Source: Protonemura montana
Taxonomy: Eukaryota; Arthropoda; Insecta; Plecoptera; Nemouridae
Direction: 5' to 3'
DNA: 64,000 nucleotides
Assembly: GCA_947568835.1 (NCBI GenBank)
Contig: OX387604.1
Span: 27,638,851-27,702,850, forward strand
Shown piece after piece: positions 1 through 14,000 of the stretch. The position numbers and the translations under genes are program-made. Under the pieces are notes generated by a model, which did not search any database, was not told the origin of the DNA, and saw nothing but the letters and a program-made list of their open reading frames with translations. Numbering within the stretch: the first letter of the stretch is position 1; every line of letters begins with the position of its first letter.

Positions 1-621
1 CACCAGTTTAGACTGCAGAGTCAGTGTATCAAAGTTACAGTTTCGTCGCGACAGTGGCACCAGTTTAGACTGCAGAGTCAGTGTATCAAAGTTACAGTTT
101 CGTCGCGACAGTAGCACCAGTTTAGACTGCAGAGTCATTGTATCAAAGTTACAGTTTCGTCGCGACAGTAGCACCAGTTTAGACTGCAGAGTCAGTGTAT
201 CAAAGTTACAGTTTCGTCGCGACAGTAGCACCATTTTAGACTGCAGAGTCAGTGTATCAAAGTTACAGTTTCGTCGCCACAGTAGCACCATTTTAGACTG
301 CAGAGTCATTGTATCAAAGTTACAGTTTCGTCGCGACAGTAGCACCATTTTAGACTGCAGAGTCAGTGTATCAAAGTTACAGTTTCGTCGCGACAGTAGC
401 ACCATTTTAGACTGCAGAGTCAGTGTATCAAAGTTACAGTTTCGTCGCGACAGTAGCACCATTTTAGACTGCAGAGTCAGTGTATCAAAGTTACAGTTTC
501 GTCGCCACAGTAGCACCATTTTAGACTGCAGAGTCAGTGTATCAAAGTTACAGTTTCGTCGCGACAGTAGCACCAGTTTAGACTGCAGAGTCAGTGTATC
601 AAAGTTACAGTTTCGTCGCGA
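1..621. repeat. 57-bp tandem satellite (about 11 copies, runs off the window edge)
   Basis: Head-to-tail copies of a 57-bp unit that begins CACCAGTTTAGACTGCAGAG. Copies differ at only a few recurring positions: CCAGT or CCATT near the start, TCAGTG or TCATTG in the middle, CGCGAC or CGCCAC near the end. There are no spacers, so this is satellite DNA and not a CRISPR array. The left end is cut by the window, so the true size is unknown. Confidence 0.95.
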
Positions 622-2745
622 GGTACAGATATTGGAGACAGCCTCGTGCTCCACGAGAGTCATCACAAGCCACATGTTTGCTTGCCCTCGAGATCCCACA
701 ATAATAAAAGAAAGTCCTGAAATCTTGCTGGTGTGTGTTCCTACGACACCGATCGCTGAAATAGCAGAGTTTGGACAGCGCACATTTAGTACGTGGTATC
801 TTACATTATGCTGTGTTTTTCCGTGGCTAAGCAGTAAATAGAAGATGAGGCGTTATTTTTGCGAGGTTTATGTAGAACACATTTAAAATATCTTGTATTG
901 GATTTTTGGTAATTCCACTTGAAATGAAAGATTTATTTTAAGATGTGGAAAGTAACTATCTTGCTTGTTCCTTGAATGACCTGGGAAAGAAGTACAGATT
1001 GGAATTCAACAATTCAAACACTTGCCTATTGGATGGGTATTAGGGGTAGATAGTTGGGGTCACAACTGACAGTCAAATGTCGTCTTATTTAGCACTGAAG
1101 TAGTAATTAATGAAACATTATTAATACCTCTTTCACGATAGTAAAAACGGCTATGAGTTTCAAATTCCAATTGCAGACTGGCATAGTTATTACCGTAATT
1201 TATTGATAATCCACTGTTACATTTCCGGAGAGGAATCCGTCGCTGAGTCAGCATAACTCCATCAGATTTAAGCATTAGCTTGCGTCTCTTCAGGGCCCAT
1301 GGGGCGTGCCGCGTCCCTACAATGTGATGAAAATGAAGCAAAAAGCCCACATAACACAATGATACAATAGACCAAGGCCAGTACATGTACATACAGGAAA
1401 TATACAAGGAAGACAGACACAGAAAGCTGTGAGTCAAGATTTGCAGCAAGGCCCAAGCCTCTGTTAGGTTTTCATTCATTTATTGCAGCAAAATGAGATC
1501 TGTGCTTATTTTTGCTACTTTTATACTGCTTATAACTATAAGACAAAATAATATTTTTGATTTTGAAAAATGTCAAGCTGTTGCCAATAGTGTGATGAGT
1601 CGCCTAGTTTTTGTTTTGTCACGAACTGACAAGTGGTTTGACCGATTAGTTGTATCCAGTAAGAGGTAATATCTGCGCGGGAATAGACCAGAGTAAGAGC
1701 CCACTCCAATAGCCTTCAGTACGGGATTTGGGACACTGGGAGAGTTATCGATGCGCTTTTTGACTCTGGTAAGTAATAAACGACCAAGTGTCTCCGTAAA
1801 CCATTTATTACGTTTGCTTTTTTTTTCTGACAAAACAGGATTATGAAATTACAGTTTAAAGATGACATAAAATAAAATCACAGTTAAGCTCACAATGGTG
1901 TACCATTCTAACAAGGAAATTGCTCCGTGAAATAAATTGCTTCTAGTATTAGTAACCTAGAATGCTAGAGAGCATTAGCATGACAATCTCTAATCTCTAA
2001 TCAGCAGAGCAAGTGCCTCAAGGATAAATCAAGACTAACCCCAACTTCAACTATTTTCACTTGAAGGCCAGAGAAGATATTTTCCATTCCAGTTTTGACT
2101 CAAGATGGAACATCTGTGTAAGCTTATCTGTGATAAAACATATAAATAAGAAGGAAGCACACAAATTTCAGATGAAATCAAGAATGCTTAACATATTAGG
2201 GGGAAGTCATCTCATATGCTAGCCATCTGATTGCGGGAAAGTGAATGTCAAGCTTTGATTAAGCAATGTCACTGGAATAGTGGCTCATTTCCGTTAGTTG
2301 CCACCGCAGTAGATCAACAGCCAAAAAAAAAAAAATAGTCCTTGATCCTTGAGTCCTGAACTTGATCCTTGAACTAGAGTCCTTTATCCACTGGAGAAAC
2401 ATTTTAAATGTCAACCTATTAATGTGCAGCGGATTAATGACTGAAGATTTGTAGCTAATGCCATAAAAAAAAAAGTAAAAAAAATATAATCTTGCAATTA
2501 AGGGTCAAGTATTTATTCTATTTAATTACAGCCCCATCTACTTATAGGTATACAAGAAGAGAATCTAGAAATAATTAGTGGTTTATTAACAAACAAGCTT
2601 ACCATATTAAGAATTTCATTTATTAGAAGCTGGATCAACTTAAACAGTAGAAATCCATTGGAGAAGGAGCTGAAGCAATCCATTGAAAGCCGATTTCTAA
2701 TGAAAACGCTTGCAATGCGCAAAGTATTTTATTATTAACCAATAA

Positions 2746-2810
2746 CCTCTCAAAAATTGATACCTAACTGGGGACGAGACTAACTTTTTTGAGCATCAAT
2801 TTTTGAGAGG
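2746..2810. mobile_element. Minimal inverted-repeat element (same ends as the tRNA-derived foldback elements)
   Basis: Perfect 16-bp terminal inverted repeats, CCTCTCAAAAATTGAT at 2746-2761 and its reverse complement at 2795-2810, enclose about 33 bp. The same ends bound the larger elements at 26015-26176 and, degraded, at 28121-28311. This looks like an internally deleted copy of that family. Confidence 0.7.
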
Positions 2811-3164
2811 GTAGTAGCGTCCAGGCTAACAGAATTAAGTTCCTATTCCAGTGTTAAATTTCATTGATTTAAGAAAGCAACCCGTCTTACAAGAAGTATA
2901 AGTTGTTGTTTGATTAGGTGCTATTTGGGGTTAGGTTCCTTCCTATTTAATCCCTTATCATAATGCAATTAACTCAAAGCATTATATACGGTGTTTATTA
3001 CCGAGGTGAACTAACTACTGGGTTTGGAGACAAACAACGACGGGAGGAACTAGTACGCTGGTCCCAACTATCAAAGCTTAGGTAAAAAATATGTGTCGAT
3101 TGGCAAGTCTTTGTCCTGAAATTATTTAATTTGTTAAGTTGACAAACTGTTTTGGCAACAGGCT

Positions 3165-3240
3165 CTGTGGCGCTGGTTTAATGGCTTCAGTGCATGAGTG
3201 AGCGATGATGAGGATGATGATTATTTCTTGCGTTGTCTCA
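3165..3240 (-). mobile_element. 5S-SINE 3' tail fragment
   Basis: Reading the minus strand, the CATCATCCTCATCATCG-like stretch, the CACT(C/A)AT segment and the CCATTAAACCAGCGCCACA segment match the 3' part of the SINE copies at 27061 and 30458. The 5S-like head is absent. It is a diverged, truncated relic. Confidence 0.5.
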
Positions 3241-5052
3241 TCACTATTACAGCCCGTCACCAACTTAGTTCCTGAACCGAAGGCACCAAACCAAGACATA
3301 GAAGCCTGATCCCAGAGGAACTTGAATCCTGCAAGTGTGGAGGAAACAAGAAACTCGTCTACGCAAAGAAACATTATATCCTAGAGGATTTAGACCATCC
3401 CGGTCATTCTGTCGGAGTCTGGAGCAGTCAACGATCGGTGATTATTGACAGGAAATCCAAGGAGTGCTAAAACTAATACCGCGAAAGAAAATAATTTTTA
3501 TTTAAGAACCCACGTGTTCCTATCGCAGGCCTAGGAAAGAGTTGTACATATATTTTTGCCTTACAGAAAAATAAAGAAGGACAAGTATCCTGAAAATTAG
3601 AAAAACAGATTATTGGCCGATTTCACCAACGTCAAGCTAAACTTGGTATGAACTGAGTTGAAAGGTCAAATTCATTCTTAAAAATTGTTATTAATTCAAG
3701 AAGGCCTGTAGCTGTTAATAGGCTGGAAGTAGAAGACTGTAGAATTTTGTAGCTGTTAATATTTTCTTGTTGTGCTAATCTTTGTTTATAATTTGAACCT
3801 AAGCCAAGGAAGGGTTAAATTTGAAACTGTTACATAATTCTGAGTCACAAAACACTCCCTTTTGATTTTAACTCTTTGCTAAAACTGTATTTTCTTCTAA
3901 AAAAAACTGAGTTTTCATAACATTTGTGGATATTTGGCAATCTATTTACACTACTAAACTAGACGTAAGAAATAAAGAAATATACTCGAAGCAACCATTT
4001 TAAAAAAGCCTCCCTTCGTAGTTGTATCAAGTGTTTCACTTTTTTCTGCAAAATTTGCACTAGTGATTATTTTAGTTGATGGAACAGTTTATACCAAAAA
4101 TAGAGTTTTGTTTCCTGGATCCCCCACGAAAATAAGATTGAATCGATAAAATCTCTTTAATGTTTGCAAAATGTCATTGTTTATTGGAGTATCAAATCTT
4201 GAGCCTAAACCCAGTTTAGCTGGATATTGGTGCAATCGGCCCAAAGCAAAGCAAAGCAAAGCAAAGTGAAGGACATTTGGATGATTGATTGATGACAAAA
4301 TGAGTACATGCCCTTTTTTAGGTGACAAGTTTCTTAAATCAGAGAAGTACAACTATACTAATCATATCAATAACATATTGTAAAGAATAAATCAAGAAAG
4401 CTAACAACTAAATAATAATAAGCATTAAAAGTGTTTTCAAGGTAAGTATAAAATTAACTTAATATAAAATAAAGCTATACATAAATAACAAACTATTGTT
4501 CTAACTAAAACTTTCACACAGTTAATATCACAAACCAGAGCTGCTTCCTATATTTAAATGCTATTGTTTAATTGGTAACGCATGCCAAAAGCCAGCACAA
4601 AAAGCTTGGAAAAGAAAGAGGAAATAAGTAAACGCATCTTAGCAAAAAGTTAATTGCGAATGATGAAAAGTTATTTGCGTTTCTGCACTGTAAAGTGTAA
4701 AATGAGCAACAACTTGTACATCTTTTGCAACCACTTTTTCAATATTGATACGATGTCAATCTTACTTCCTTCTTCCTCTACTACAAAACTTACTTGACCA
4801 TACAATTTCAGCCATGATATGAATGATTATTGAAATTACTTCATGGATTACTTCAATTATTTTCTTTGTTGTACTGATAAGAACTCAAAATAAATTCTCC
4901 TTTACAATTACAAGATATACCTAAAAGAAAAATGTTAACAAAAAAAATCTAGGAAAATAAGTCAATACGAAATGGACTGTGATGATATAAATGCAAATGA
5001 GACTAAGAATAAAAAGCAATGCGTGAATATCAACAAACAGCTAGAAGCTCAC

Positions 5053-8000
5053 CAGGAGCCGGATGATCTCCAGGCACGGTCGAAGCTTTGGGTTTAAACG
5101 GCACCATCTGTGAGAAGTCAGGACGCGGTAACATAAGCATTATTTCTTCCTCCCGTTCCGCGTTTCCAGAACAGCCGGTACCAAGATGGAACGAACTCCT
5201 TGTAGTCGTGTTATCACAATATCCGATTGACCTGAAAACCACCACAGTTGTGTTAGGTAGATACGTAGATATTTGTTCGAGTGTTATTAAGATAAAAACC
5301 ACCAGTAAAAATGGCCAACACAGCCTGTTTAGTCATTTTAACTTGTGGTTCTAATCCTGAATATATTATAGCCTTTTGTTGTTTTCTAGCTAAAACGCAA
5401 AGCCTGCATTACAACCCACAAATGAGGAACTATTGTAGTTAACCCACTTGATCTCTGGTATAAGTATTAGATATCAGTAATGATATATTGTATATTATAT
5501 ATATATATATATTGTATATTGTATCTAATAAATCTACCAGATACAAGATACAATATTTTACATATCGATGGATAATTCCCAGGTGAACAGCTTGGTCAGC
5601 AACATCAGTAGGTCAACAATATTGGTAGGTCAGCAATATTGGTATGTCAGCAATATTGGTATGTCAACAATATTGGTAGGTCAGCAATATTGGTAGGTCA
5701 GCAATATTGGTAGGTCAGCAATATTGGTAGGTCAGCAATATTGGTAGGTCAGCAATATTGGTAGGTCAGCAATATTGGTAGGTCAGCAATATTGGCAGGT
5801 CAGCAATATTGGTAGGTCAGCAATATTGGTAGGTCAGCAATATTGGTAGGTCAGCAATATTGGTAGGTCAGCAATATTGGTAGGTCAGCAATATTGGTAG
5901 GTCAGCAATATTGGTAGGTCAGCAATATTGGTATGTCAGCAATATTGGTAGGTCAGCAATATTGGTAGGTCAGCAATATTGGTAAGTCAGCAATATTGGT
6001 AGGTCAGCAATATTGGTAGGTCAGCAATATTGGTAGGTCAGCAATATTGGTATGTCAGCAATATTGGTAGGTCAGCAATATTGGTAGGTCAGCAATATTG
6101 GTAGGTCAGCAATATTGGTAAGTCAGCAATATTGGTAGGTCAGCAATATTGGTAGGTCAGCAATATTGGTAGGTCAACAATATTGGTAGGTCAGCAATAT
6201 TGGTAGGTCAGCAATATTGGTAGGTCAACAATATTGGTAGGTCAGCAATATTGGTAGGTCAGCAATATTGGTAGGTCAGCAATATTGGTAGGTCAACAAT
6301 ATTGGTAGGTCAACAATATTGGTAGGTCAGCAATATTGGTGGAGAGCAAAAGTTTGCTTTACAAGTAAAGTAAAGGCATGTACAAGTTGGCCAGTATTAC
6401 ATGCATCTCTGTTGTATTTCCTATGATTGCTTTGCTAACACAAGTACAAAAGAAAATTCAGACCAACACAAAATGTGTACCAATTTGTCAACCTGTATCA
6501 GGTTACAATCCCAGAAATTTTAGGGGAATTTAGTTCTGTAGTTTAATATATAGCTCTGGTTATTTGAAATGATGGAGTAGTTATTCAAGTGTTTAAAACC
6601 TACTTGAGTTCGCCAGCTGTACAGGGAAACAAGTCGAAGAACTTGTAACGATCGATTAGTTGAGCGGTCTCCTTTCCCTCAAACTCCTTGATTTGCTGGA
6701 GAACAGCACTTCTGCGTTTCTCTACATTAACAATAGACGTCAGATCACCGATGTTGCTTTCAAACTCAAGAAATCGGTTCCAAATTTCACTGAAAACAAA
6801 AACACACAATGTGTCAAATTGTGTCACGAACTGACAGATAACAGCCTGTTTTGTGGTGGAAAACAATATTTCATTAAGTCTTTGAAAAGAAGTGCCGATG
6901 TTGTTTTTTGCCAGTATCAGCTCACTTGCCTTTTTATTAAATGGTAGCCAAATAAAAAGGCGGCATTGAAAATGTGTACAACCACAGAACCATAACCACC
7001 AAGAAACCACAGATTTTGTTAAAGAAAAGAAGTTGCTCTGGCAGGTAACCACAAAAGATGTTAGTGCAAATGATGACTTTTGAGGAAACAAATTAATATA
7101 AGTCAGAATCTCAAGGAGATCAACTGCAGAATGGCACGTTACAACAAAAAAGTCCCAGCATTGTGGAAGAAAGCGGTGTTATTTTCTCCACAAGTTCATT
7201 CATGAGCATTGGGACAAGATAAAGCAACATCAAAAATGTAAACTTGCCACTTACACAGATTTTTCAGGGTCCAGACTACCTGAAGAAAGAACTCTTTCAA
7301 AAAGCACACGAGTGTTGTTGTCCTCTGCAAATTGCAAAATTTTGTTAGAAAAACAAGTAATATTTTGACTGAAAAGTAATTGACATCTGAACTTCCGCAA
7401 ATATAAGACACGGCATTGCATTCGTTACCATTCAGGTGAGATAGATAGTCAACATAGCAAAGAATGTAGTCCGGGTTGTCAGAAAATTTCTTTAAACCGA
7501 GTTCAAAGATGCGAAATGCAATGTTCTTGTCCTTGCTGCAGTAATATTCCATCAAAGCAGCTGCCACAAACACCTAATAACAAAAAAGATGTTTCCAATC
7601 ATATTATTGGGCTGTCATCCAATTCATATAATTTATGTGGACGTCTGCAAGATTTCAGCACATTCATGTGTCAGCAAGAGAATTCACTGCGGCCTTCACA
7701 ACATTCTGACCACGACAAGCAGTACATTTTGTTTTAAATATCTTTTGAGATATTTTTAAAGCAGTTTGAACTCAAAAATAGATGGATGTTATTCCTCGTG
7801 ACATATCAAAGTCAATCCAAACTAAGTTACAAGAGGACATTGTTTTAACAGGACACTAAAATAGATTACAAACCAGTTCGGTTACTAACCTGGAACCGGG
7901 ATCTAGGGTCCTCACGTGCTCGTTTGAAAACAGTTCTGGCAGATTTTATTCCCTCTGCACGTCGCGTGAACTTCATGTATTGTATGTAGGCCTTGGCAAG

Positions 8001-11000
8001 CAAACAAATCATCCAGTTATTATCAATTATTATGTTTTTATTCCTCATAAATCACAGTACATGGTATGAAAGTAAACGAGTAATTCAATAAACAAATAAT
8101 AATTTATTAGTTTGATTGTGTCCATCACATTAATAATTAAAGATAACAAAAGAAGAAAGCATTGAAGGCATTTCTTTACATGCATTGGAATTTAATGAAA
8201 AAACTCGAGCTTAGTTTTGCTGGACCCTTTTCGTGGCTTGCCAGAGTTTTCACGAATTATAATGTCTTAATGTGGTCCAATAACATACCCAAGATGTTGC
8301 TATTTTTTAAGGTTTTTGGAAAATTCACCAGACAGTAGGGATTTTTACAGGAAGACTGAATTGTAAGAGAAAAAAAAAAATTACCAGTGTAGGATCACAG
8401 GCTTCTATGTCGAGATATTTGCTGTATATTTGGTGAACTTTCTCATATCTGTGTCTGCTTTCTTCAAAATCAGCAAAGGCAAAGTAAAGTAGCATGTTCT
8501 CATTTAGCATGGTATTTGTGGCTCGTTCGTAGACATTCCCAGCTTCATCATTGAACAGCCTTGATGCCGTTATGTCCTGAAAGGTAAATAGTTTAACAGT
8601 TATTCATAGTAAAATGTGGGATGAATTTCACTTACAATACAAAAATATTGTATGAACTGGAGACTATTGCAGCGAAATAACTGTTTCAGTGTTCATGAAA
8701 AATGTATGCCATTTTTAAAACGATGATATTACAGGTGCAGTAAGTGACATTAAATCAAGCGCATTCAATTCTCTTCCATAAAAAAACTGCCACCTTTTGT
8801 GCAGCATCGATGATTTCTTTCAGCGAAGGCAGTTTAAAATATTTAAGCTTGTGCTACTGAGAACGAACAAATGAAAAGAAGAAATGTACGCCCAAACAGG
8901 GCTTTTATTCTCACCCCTTTCTCTGTCAGAATCTTTGCACTATGCTCTACAAATTGGGCCGCTTCATACCAAGCATCAGGATGATGAGCCAAGCATAGCA
9001 AACATTGTTCATAAGCAAACATTACTCTACGCGTCATCATAGAAGTGTCTTCTGTTCGCATTGGATTAGATTTCTCCCAGTTGATGTATTTTTTCCAAAG
9101 GTCAACCTGCATCAGAAAGTTTGCAGATGTCAAAACCTGGCTTTTTCAGAGTGGTTGGGAGATCAAGAGTGACAATTAGATTTAATTGCATGGTAATGTT
9201 TTACTATCTTTACAGCCACCATCCAAACAAGGGGTAGCCAACGGAAAAAGACTCAACTCTAAGAGAAACAGATTTTACCGATTAATATTGATGCAATCAT
9301 ATAGAATCATAGATTAAATTCATGGCATTGCAATATGTGGTACATGTCCAAGAAAGTGCTGAACTATCTCATAATTTATGTCATATTTATAACTTCATGC
9401 CAGTGCATTACCAATTGTAAACTAAGCACTTGAAACTAAGCCTTGATTAGATTTTGATTGGTAGACTCAGTAAATATGAGAAGTGTCATTAATGACTAGA
9501 AGCATAGAAAATATTTGTGCAACTGCACACAATGCACGTTGTTGAAAGTCATGGGCTAACCTGGCGTAGTTCATCGGGATGAGCAGTTGGTGGGACGCTG
9601 GGTATGTGCTTGTTCAGTCCACGAGTAATAGCTTCAAATTCTTTACTGACTCGTCTAGAGTTCATGTAATCACGACTTCTCTCTAATCCCATTTTTTCTG
9701 CAATTATCGGGTTGATGTTCTGTTCGTAAGCCATGTAATCTTTCCAAAACTGTTCAATGTTGGTCATGGGATTGACCACTCCTTTCTGATAAACCTGTAT
9801 GATGGGTCGATTAGTAACAAGCAAAATTTTCATTTCATGCATTAATTTTTAAAAGTCAAATCGAACTTACTTTACGAACAGCACTAATCTTTTGATTTTC
9901 TGCGTATGAGCCAATTGCTTCAACACTTTTTAAGAAGTTGACATAATCATTCCAGATCGGGTAGGAAGAAATGTCCATGCCAATCTTATCCAGCGCAAAG
10001 TCGTAAGCTTGAGCCATCTTCTCCCTGAAAGTAGAATGAAATGGCTTAGTATTTCTAATATTATATATTCTATAATATCTATTCTAGCTACATTCAGTGT
10101 AGTAGCTGCATTCAGTGCAAGACAAACTTGCAGCAATTACGGTCAGTTGTTTCTTTAGTTAATTATCTCCAACATGAAATGAGGATGAGTTATTGATTGA
10201 TAGTTATTATATTATAGTAGCATAACAAGTAATATAATATTATACTATTTCATTCGACTAAATTCCTTGGTTTGAAACAAACTCACTTGTAGGTTGGTAG
10301 CGATGATTTAGTCTCCTTGACGTATGCCAGATACAACTTCCACAAGTCGATGTTGAGTACTTTGATGAGGCAACGCTGGAATAGCTGTCAAAAAAAAAGT
10401 GAGATGAGATCACAGTCATGACCAGCACATGTTTTAGTAAAAGTAATCAATTTAAATTTAAGAGACACTCGTTTTTTTAAAAGCAAGTTTTCTTAAAAAA
10501 TGTTGTCTATGCTAGTAAAAGTGACCTAGAGGCTAACAATCTGTGGCATCAAGGGTGAACCAATAACCCTGGAAACATGCCAAGATATGTGATAATTTTA
10601 ATAATTAAAATTAGACAGCTATTCTCAAGATACTTGATCCAGTTCCCCAATGCTAACCAACACCACCCTCTACAACACATTACCTCATTCGTTACATTAC
10701 ACTCGATAAAAGGGCAAATTGTAGGCAGTCGTGCCTTGAAAGATAACTTTAACACTATCTTAAGATTGAAGCACATTGTTTCAAGTTTTAGTACTATAGT
10801 TCACCATTCAAAGAATCATCTTATCATCTTGAAGCAAAACATTGCGCATTGGCTATCCACACTCTGAAATCTGTGAAACCAATATGGAAGTGAACATAAA
10901 ACACAAGATATCAAGCACAGACAGAGGATATCAGGGTCCAGGGTCATGAGGAACACAAAATAATAAAACGCAATTCAATTTATTTAAAAAAGTCTTTATT

Positions 11001-14000
11001 TGACGCAGCTCAGTAGCAGCTAATTGTGCAACTCTTAAGCAACAGCAACTCACCTAGGTTTGGAAAACCGTATCAAAGACCGAATTGGCACAACCTCGAT
11101 GGATCCCAGGCAGCATCTGTTAACAATGTGTTAAAAACGATCCACTTATAACAGAGAAAATAGAATGGCTAAACAGCTCTAGACCAGAGTTATTGATTCA
11201 TCTGCTAAGTTAAAAAGCAAACTGATAAATCCATTAAATCAAATGATTTAATGGATCCATCTGCAAATCACAACTATGGTCTGAAGCAGCAAGACAGAAA
11301 CTTGTCAGCTTTTCCACATAAGTCCCAGTATCGACTCCACTCAACCTAGAAATAAAGTAAGTGTTACTTTCATAGGAAATGTCAATTCAGTTGTAAATGT
11401 AACTGCATTTATAAACATTCATATTGTTAAGCTAAGCAAAATAATTACCTTTGGTATTTCGTGGAGCTTCTTTCCAAATCGATACTTTTTTCTGCACGAA
11501 ATGCACAAAAGTAACGCGAAAACATTTCAAAGGCCAACCATTTGATCTATGCAAAATGACCCGGACCAACTGTTACACCAATTAGCAAGTTATTTATGTA
11601 GATCGAATGAAATAAAGAAACTCTGGAAATGTTTTACAATATGCGGGTAGTAATCTGACTTTCACTCGGATGCCATTCAAGAAACAGTGCCCTGGGCTAT
11701 TTCTTACATAATCATAAAAGATGAAGCTCACTGTAAGCCGATTAATAGAAAAAAAACTCTAATTCCAACCTGTACCACGTGATTTGAAATCACCAAGTTC
11801 CCGAAAATAAATTAAATGTTTATCTCTGTTCATAAAATAAAAAATGTTTAACTGGCTAGGATCCCAAAAAAATGTCAACTTGTATCTTTATAACCCTTGA
11901 GCAGTATTTTCTCTTACTTGCCGAGAAGAAAATCTCTTCTTGCAAGACTGTAATATTTAAAAGTAATTGTTTCACACTTCCAAATGTTCCCTCCTTTTAA
12001 TAGCCTATATCACGATACTTTAACTAGAAGGTGCAGATTTCTTTACATACCCCCAAGAAATAAATAAATACGTGGCTCGAGTTGCGGGAAAAACTTGCTC
12101 CGAGCATCCAATGTCCTCGGAATTATGCATTGTGAGTAAACCAGTTCTTTTACAGCTGTTCAAAGCCACAAGTCATTGCTTTGCTTAAATCTACTTTTGG
12201 AATATGCTTTGAGCATGAAATGCCAACCAGATTACAGGATTCCTTACGTTCATTTCATGCATCTTGTATTCAGGACGTGGGGCTTTACATTCGCAATTTG
12301 GGAAAGAATACAGTAAAAGGAGATAGGATATCTATCAGATCTTTCATATATTATTAGGAGTGTCAACTGCAGGCTTATCGTAGAAAGTGACCTTCCTTGA
12401 CTATTGAAACAAACTTTTAAATGATATTTGAATAAAAATACAATAATTTTAATTGTTGCTAATGAGAAATTACCATAGCACATGAATGAACACGGTGTTT
12501 ACTTAAAGCCAATCACAGCATTGAGGCCAAGTACCTTATTCAAATTTTTTAAGAAGACATTAAATAAGATGTGATTATGGTCAAGAAAAATCTAGAACCA
12601 CGGCAAAAATAAGGTAAATCATATGCTCAACAAATTGTTTATTGCTGTATTGCTCTTTAGAGGGTTTCGATATTGAACTGATCTTTTTTTGGTACTAGTT
12701 ATCTCAAAAACTAGTTACCTAATAACCACATAAATACTGCAACTATGATTTTTAGTGTATTTTGAAGATGATGTTTGCTTTTAAAACTGTACTGGTGCAA
12801 TAAACGTCACTCAAGTTATAGATGGACCAAGAATGTTTCTAGACCATAACATCGAGCTGTCAAAGAAAGCCACCTCCCACGATTTTTAACACGGACGTCT
12901 TCAATGAATTCGCTATTTTGAAGGAAAGGCATCAACCCCTTTATTTTATTAAGTGCCGCATTTTTAAATATGTTTTGAGACTGATTAAAAACAACAATAA
13001 ATTAATAACAAATTAACTAATGAGAAGTAGGCAGCAGTACCATTCATCAACATTGTCACGTATTACATACCTTTTCCACTTTCTCAAAGTTCCTGGCTTT
13101 CATCTGAAAAATAAGAAGGTACAAAAGTAAATAACTTGTGAATAATATTGCACTTTAATTTTTATCCGGGGCAGTTCTAGACTCAAACAGAAGATCATTT
13201 TTGCTGGGATCAAAACCACTTTTAACCTTCAAATACTGACGAATATACCCAGAAAAAGCCCCAAGAATACTAGCGCTCTGGATTTCTGAGAATGTTCCCT
13301 CGATTTGAGGGGCATATCTCTGTGTCCCAACATGCAAACTAATACACAGTGCATGGATTTTAAATAAGGTTAAAGTAAAATTGAAAAGTCTGTGCTGTAA
13401 GAAATGCCCACAAGGAAAATTTAAAAATTAAGAAATTAACAACCACTGTTAGTACATAAGTTAGGTAGGTAAACAGTCACAGATTGAAGAGCTCATACTC
13501 ACAAAAATAATCAAAAAGACCATAAAACAATCCCAAATACAATAAAAATTAAGTTGGTCGTAGTTATTCATCCAAAGGCAACAATGCCATCTAGAATTTA
13601 CAGCCTTACCACCCCAAAATCAAAAAGCAATAATGTGTACCTTTTCACACTGATAATCAATTGCACTTAGATCAATTACGTTGGTTAAAGTTGTATGCGA
13701 GTGAAAGCTTTTAAAGTAATTTGTAAGACTTTTGACACTTCAAACGCAATGTGCATCAACACCATAGAGCTTTTGATTCGATGTACTTTTATCCATATAC
13801 GGTGCTTAAATCTGCATGTTTGGATACATAGGACATTCTAAATCGAGGGTATAAACTCAGGAATTCTCCCATGCCTGAGAATACCACCCACATCTGATCC
13901 TTTAATTGCAGTAATAATAAAGATGAGAACAAATACCATCACTTTCTTTAAACTATTGCAAGAAAATGAGCTGCAGCAACAGTAAGAGATGATAAATTAT

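Larger units (their letters stand above)
622..5029. other. Gene-poor stretch downstream of CSTF3
   Basis: No coding exon can be supported on either strand. It holds a 65-bp inverted-repeat element at 2746-2810, a 5S-SINE tail fragment near 3165-3240, a short CAAAG microsatellite near 4240-4266 and AT-rich low-complexity DNA. It would have to contain the CSTF3 3' UTR, and possibly its last exon, but nothing resembling the conserved C-terminal motif of CstF-77 was seen. Confidence 0.5.

Noticed and set aside
1-621. CRISPR-like array
   Set aside because: The units abut with no unique spacers and the context is eukaryotic. It is a plain satellite. The same applies to the 5594-6341 and 35106-35594 arrays.
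1060-1479. 139-codon minus-strand open frame
   Set aside because: Considered as a possible missing CSTF3 exon or a small membrane protein. It shows no CstF-77 C-terminal motif and no recognisable domain, and its length is within chance for this AT content.
6600-7091. 163-codon minus-strand open frame as a separate gene
   Set aside because: Its second half is CSTF3 exon 6789-6604; the rest is intron sequence read through.
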